Positions 26,801 through 27,927 of a stretch of DNA of 27,927 nucleotides are shown piece after piece (position 1 is the stretch's first letter; the number at the start of each line of letters is the position of its first letter). Made by a program: the position numbers and the translations under genes. The DNA is taken from contig DQVN01000143.1 in NCBI GenBank assembly GCA_015661715.1, positions 1 to 27,927 on the forward strand, read 5' to 3'. The DNA is from Sulfurivirga caldicuralii. Lineage in GTDB: Bacteria; Pseudomonadota; Gammaproteobacteria; Thiomicrospirales; Thiomicrospiraceae. The notes under the pieces were generated by a model, which saw only the letters and a program-made list of their open reading frames with translations, was not told the DNA's origin and made no database searches.

Positions 26801-27658
26801 ACGTTTGATGCTACATCTGTTAACACGGCTGACCAGGTGACATGGGTGGGTAGTGCAACAACTGATCTGGTCTTTACACAAAGCTATGATGCGTCCAATT
26901 GGACAATTACAGCTGGTAACTTTGATGATGTCACATTGAACGCCGGTGTTGCATTGACTGTAAGTGAAAACTTCTTCATCGGTGCAATCAATGCGATTGA
27001 TGGTAATGCTGCTGGAAATGAAACACTCACCATTAACATGTCTGGTAATACACTTGACCTGACAGGTGTTGTATTTGGTGGTGTAAGTCTTATTGAGGCA
27101 CTTAATATAAACGACACTGCTGGTAATGATCAGATCACAATTGATCTTGTCAATGGCGGCACTCAGAACTTTACAGTTAATCTGAATGGTGGGCAAGATG
27201 TCATCACCATAGATAATACTTCAATAGATAATGCTACGGGTGTTGTCACAATCAATGGTTTTGGGACAGATGATCAGCTTGTCTCTCAAGTTAATAATGC
27301 CAGCATTGTGACAGCTGTTTATTATGTAGCGGATTGTGCAAATAAAGTGAGCGGGCTTACCAATGGAGATGTAATTGAAATCCACTCTTTAGGAAATAGT
27401 GGTGTATCGATTGCAAATCCAAACTCTGATGCATCATTGGTTGCTGCCTTGAATGCTGTGTTGACCAATGGTGGAACAAATGCTGATATTGCCAACGGTA
27501 ATTACACAGTAGTAGGTTACAACGGTAATAATGGCTATGTTTACCAAGTGAGCATTGTAGGTAATGATGGTACTGCTGGAGGTGATGATACTGTCGAACT
27601 AATCGGTATCCTGAATAATGTGGGTGCAGATGTTCTGACAGCGGCTAACTTCGCCTAA
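23861..27658 (+). CDS. S-layer / RTX-like beta-roll protein, type I secretion C-terminus, apparently 5'-truncated and two-unit
   Basis: The 1265-codon frame encodes an acidic, Asn/Thr/Gly/Asp-rich, nearly Cys-free repetitive protein of the kind forming S-layers or large secreted adhesins. Unit 1 (about 34-660) starts SLTAGADAGAEFTGTSGNDTF and has glycine-rich Ca-binding turns (GGAGGDADTL; GGKGNDRADF from residue 275). It then has an EF-hand-like DTNGNGIIDAAEA (from 572) and DVNVDGTLDNNDF (from 625), ending FRVKLEGVTSLTEADLGF. Unit 2 (about 668-1265) starts FNTTTGFDGV with NDTINV and GLGGTDTLNLSG, and ends DDTVELIGILNNVGADVLTAANFA, a typical C-terminal type I secretion signal. Relatives I know have a large N-terminal DUF4214-like domain before unit 1. 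Here there are only about 33 Lys/Ile/Asn-rich residues including a Cys. GTG 23861 is uncertain; TTG 23960 is possible. No transporter genes are in the window. Confidence 0.8.
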   Translation: MVVEKWKNFKISNFCSSEKPIKIIKIFAGGIWSLTAGADAGAEFTGTSGNDTFVATEATLSSADSLDGAGGDADTLKYSSSGNVAVNEAGFEAKGIENVIVTSDAAGGTTFDVTGVTDLKKIQNYNSSQNLNITGLKSIVDVEVIENGQPVGAGAPSTIFQYDIDAVSGNADVQNLKLSNNLNTDGTAIGAITFTDGAADGVETVNITSTEGASTITNLVSPTLATVNVEGDADLTVTGLIANATTINAGQEGKEFTGNLSVVVDSGNRDVVVTGGKGNDRADFSAGWDQGDSFDGGEGRDTIGMTYAIATNNAAVNAGTFSEVEILDITDAANANGTVNMANFDGVDTVIFNRGINAGTTATVSNAPDNLTIRVDVDAQNSGSLVTTLATNGTSDVQNFIFNNVGNNANNIDTLAALSAANAETLNITVNDDAATLDTGTLTITNLTATQAQTLKIDGNANLNIANTVDSDAVPAVTSAITTIDASEAIGGITIRGTDLATSGATVILGQGNDTFIAANMNGADVIDLTKGGNDRIVYSQVAQSDRDMDVIKGFQSGSDVIDVHQVMGALDTNGNGIIDAAEAVSSTNWAGNRATFALAQGALTTTDATPDIVFQQDEQILWVDVNVDGTLDNNDFRVKLEGVTSLTEADLGFPAGGITFTAQAAGFNTTTGFDGVNNVAPVTNQNDTINVQIGQQVGSTINGLGGTDTLNLSGTAAANENMSLTNTGNPAVDLALLANIEIINMDNALEGIILGAGDFNTVTQINGVAGVNQTVNFQGGGINFTGTTFNNIEILNENNNIVSIVTFNQQHFNSLQQINLGGGADTVQLRTGTYDLSNVQLNFGGGGDTLDLDLLGFDTGSKTVTLDAADIANVTTITGEATAGAITQLNFNDSVDLGAAVRAGGVTDIDVVTLGGTNQTLRLDGSGASGLTAIQFTTITGSGDSNLTLLQDANMNLTNTTISGFDSIDVSAAATNRSITFDATSVNTADQVTWVGSATTDLVFTQSYDASNWTITAGNFDDVTLNAGVALTVSENFFIGAINAIDGNAAGNETLTINMSGNTLDLTGVVFGGVSLIEALNINDTAGNDQITIDLVNGGTQNFTVNLNGGQDVITIDNTSIDNATGVVTINGFGTDDQLVSQVNNASIVTAVYYVADCANKVSGLTNGDVIEIHSLGNSGVSIANPNSDASLVAALNAVLTNGGTNADIANGNYTVVGYNGNNGYVYQVSIVGNDGTAGGDDTVELIGILNNVGADVLTAANFA

Positions 27659-27713
27659 CCAGCACACCGGTAGTCATCATTTACTACGGCGAGAGCTGTT
27701 GGTAAACCCTTTG

Positions 27714-27742
27714 ACCCCCGCAGTTTACTGTGGGGGTTTTTT
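27714..27742 (+). terminator. Rho-independent terminator of the S-layer-like gene
   Basis: The stem pairs ACCCCCGCAG (27714-27723) with CTGTGGGGGT (27728-27737): 10 bp with one G:U, loop TTTA, and a T-run at 27737-27742. It lies 56 nt after the stop codon. Confidence 0.93.
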
Positions 27743-27750
27743 ATTGCCCC

Positions 27751-27856
27751 AAAAAAAGGACAAAAACCAACAAAAAAGGACACCCAAAATTTGTGTGGAA
27801 CCGAAAAAAGGACACCCAAAAAAAAAGGACACCAAAAAAGGACACCCAAAATTTGT
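27751..27856 (+). repeat. Array of five A-rich GGACACC direct repeats
   Basis: The core AAAAAAGGACACCCAAAA occurs complete at 27772, 27804 and 27834. Shortened copies lie at 27751 (AAAAAAAGGACAAAAACC) and about 27818 (GGACACC then A). The copies at 27772-27794 and 27834-27856 stay identical for 23 nt, ending ATTTGT. Spacing between GGAC cores is irregular: 20, 32, 17 and 13 nt. The array ends 50 nt before the RAYT-like start codon. Confidence 0.85.
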
Positions 27857-27906
27857 TGCCCGGCCCTTGCCAGGCTGCTATGCTTTTGAATGAAGGAGAT
27901 TAAGCC

Positions 27907-27927
27907 ATGACCAAAGCCCGCAGGGAA
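27907..27927 (+). CDS. Start of a REP-associated Y1 (IS200-like) transposase-type gene, 3' partial
   Basis: Only seven codons, MTKARRE, lie in the window. ATG 27907 has a strong Shine-Dalgarno (AAGGAGAT, 27893-27900) at good spacing, so a real gene starts here. MTKARRE is the N-terminus I associate with a common family of Y1_Tnp/RAYT proteins that continue with a Tyr-Tyr-His-containing motif. The repeat array immediately upstream supports this. The assignment is an inference from very little sequence. Confidence 0.5.

Larger units (their letters stand above)
27659..27906. other. Non-coding spacer with terminator and repeat array
   Basis: This 248-nt spacer holds no credible gene. It contains a short GTAGT / ACTAC inverted repeat (27670-27674 and 27683-27687), the terminator at 27714-27742, the GGACACC repeat array at 27751-27856, and GGAG at 27895-27898 serving the next gene. 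The 64-codon frames on both strands here are low-complexity readings of the repeats. Confidence 0.7.
21951..27927. mobile_element. Accessory segment, candidate integrated element (right end not in window)
   Basis: The change from dense GC-rich core genes to a looser, lower-GC region coincides with the palindrome and integrase at its left edge. Contents are the integrase, an HTH regulator, a chimeric S-layer-like gene and a repeat array with a RAYT-like start. No matching second att copy is visible, so element status is an inference from content and composition. Confidence 0.35.

Noticed and set aside
26795..27196. Cys-rich 133-codon minus-strand frame inside the S-layer gene
   Set aside because: The Cys/Ile/Thr richness is the antisense reading of repeated Asn/Thr/Gly codons; there is no start context or family signal.
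27670..27687. GTAGT / ACTAC mini-hairpin as a classical REP element for the RAYT-like gene
   Set aside because: Only five paired bases and a single copy in the window; too little to call REP.
27751..27856. Possible CRISPR array
   Set aside because: Repeat units are truncated unevenly, spacing is 13-32 nt and irregular, spacers are mostly poly-A, and no cas gene is near.
27699..27893. 64-codon plus-strand frame through the repeat array (and its minus-strand counterpart)
   Set aside because: It is made almost wholly of translated repeats (Lys-Gly-His-Pro runs), crosses the terminator, and would overlap the Shine-Dalgarno of the next gene.

Overview
The window is a chromosomal segment of a gammaproteobacterium. 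Three gene strings support this: coaBC-dut-algC-argB, def-fmt-rsmB (with a divergent dprA) next to ntrYX and trkAH, and dprA-topA. All three are familiar gammaproteobacterial arrangements. Housekeeping genes in the first ~21.9 kb are GC-rich and tightly packed. The last ~6 kb is lower in GC, looser, and carries accessory genes. I cannot place the genus from sequence alone.

Layout. 1-4176 (+): coaBC (5' end cut off), dut, algC, a short decayed RhuM-family remnant, then argB. 4180-4950 (+): a TSUP-family membrane carrier that overlaps the 3' end of msrA. 4941-17939 (-): one long, nearly gap-free run read from def: def, fmt, rsmB, DUF4390, ntrY, ntrX, trkA, trkH, a methyltransferase, uppP, nnr, msrA. 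Most neighbours overlap by 1-20 nt, often as ATGA. 17979-22003 (+): dprA, topA and an unknown four-helix membrane protein. The def and dprA starts are ~40 bp apart and appear to share a symmetric -10 element.

Accessory end. A strong imperfect palindrome (21951-21995) lies at the edge of a tyrosine integrase gene (21997-23196, -). A divergent HTH regulator follows, then a 1265-codon S-layer/RTX-like beta-roll gene (23861-27658). That gene looks 5'-truncated and looks like two similar secretion units joined head to tail. A clear rho-independent terminator follows it. Then come five copies of an A-rich GGACACC-type direct repeat, and the first seven codons of a gene resembling REP-associated Y1 transposases run off the right edge.

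How the genes work together. The core genes cover cofactor, nucleotide, sugar-phosphate and arginine supply; fMet addition and removal plus 16S rRNA methylation; envelope sensing (NtrYX) coupled to K+ uptake (TrkAH); undecaprenyl phosphate recycling; metabolite and protein repair; DNA uptake processing (DprA); and supercoiling (TopA). The points most worth a second look are the NtrX with a degenerate AAA+ domain, the two-unit truncated S-layer gene, the palindrome at the integrase border, and the repeat array beside the RAYT-like start.
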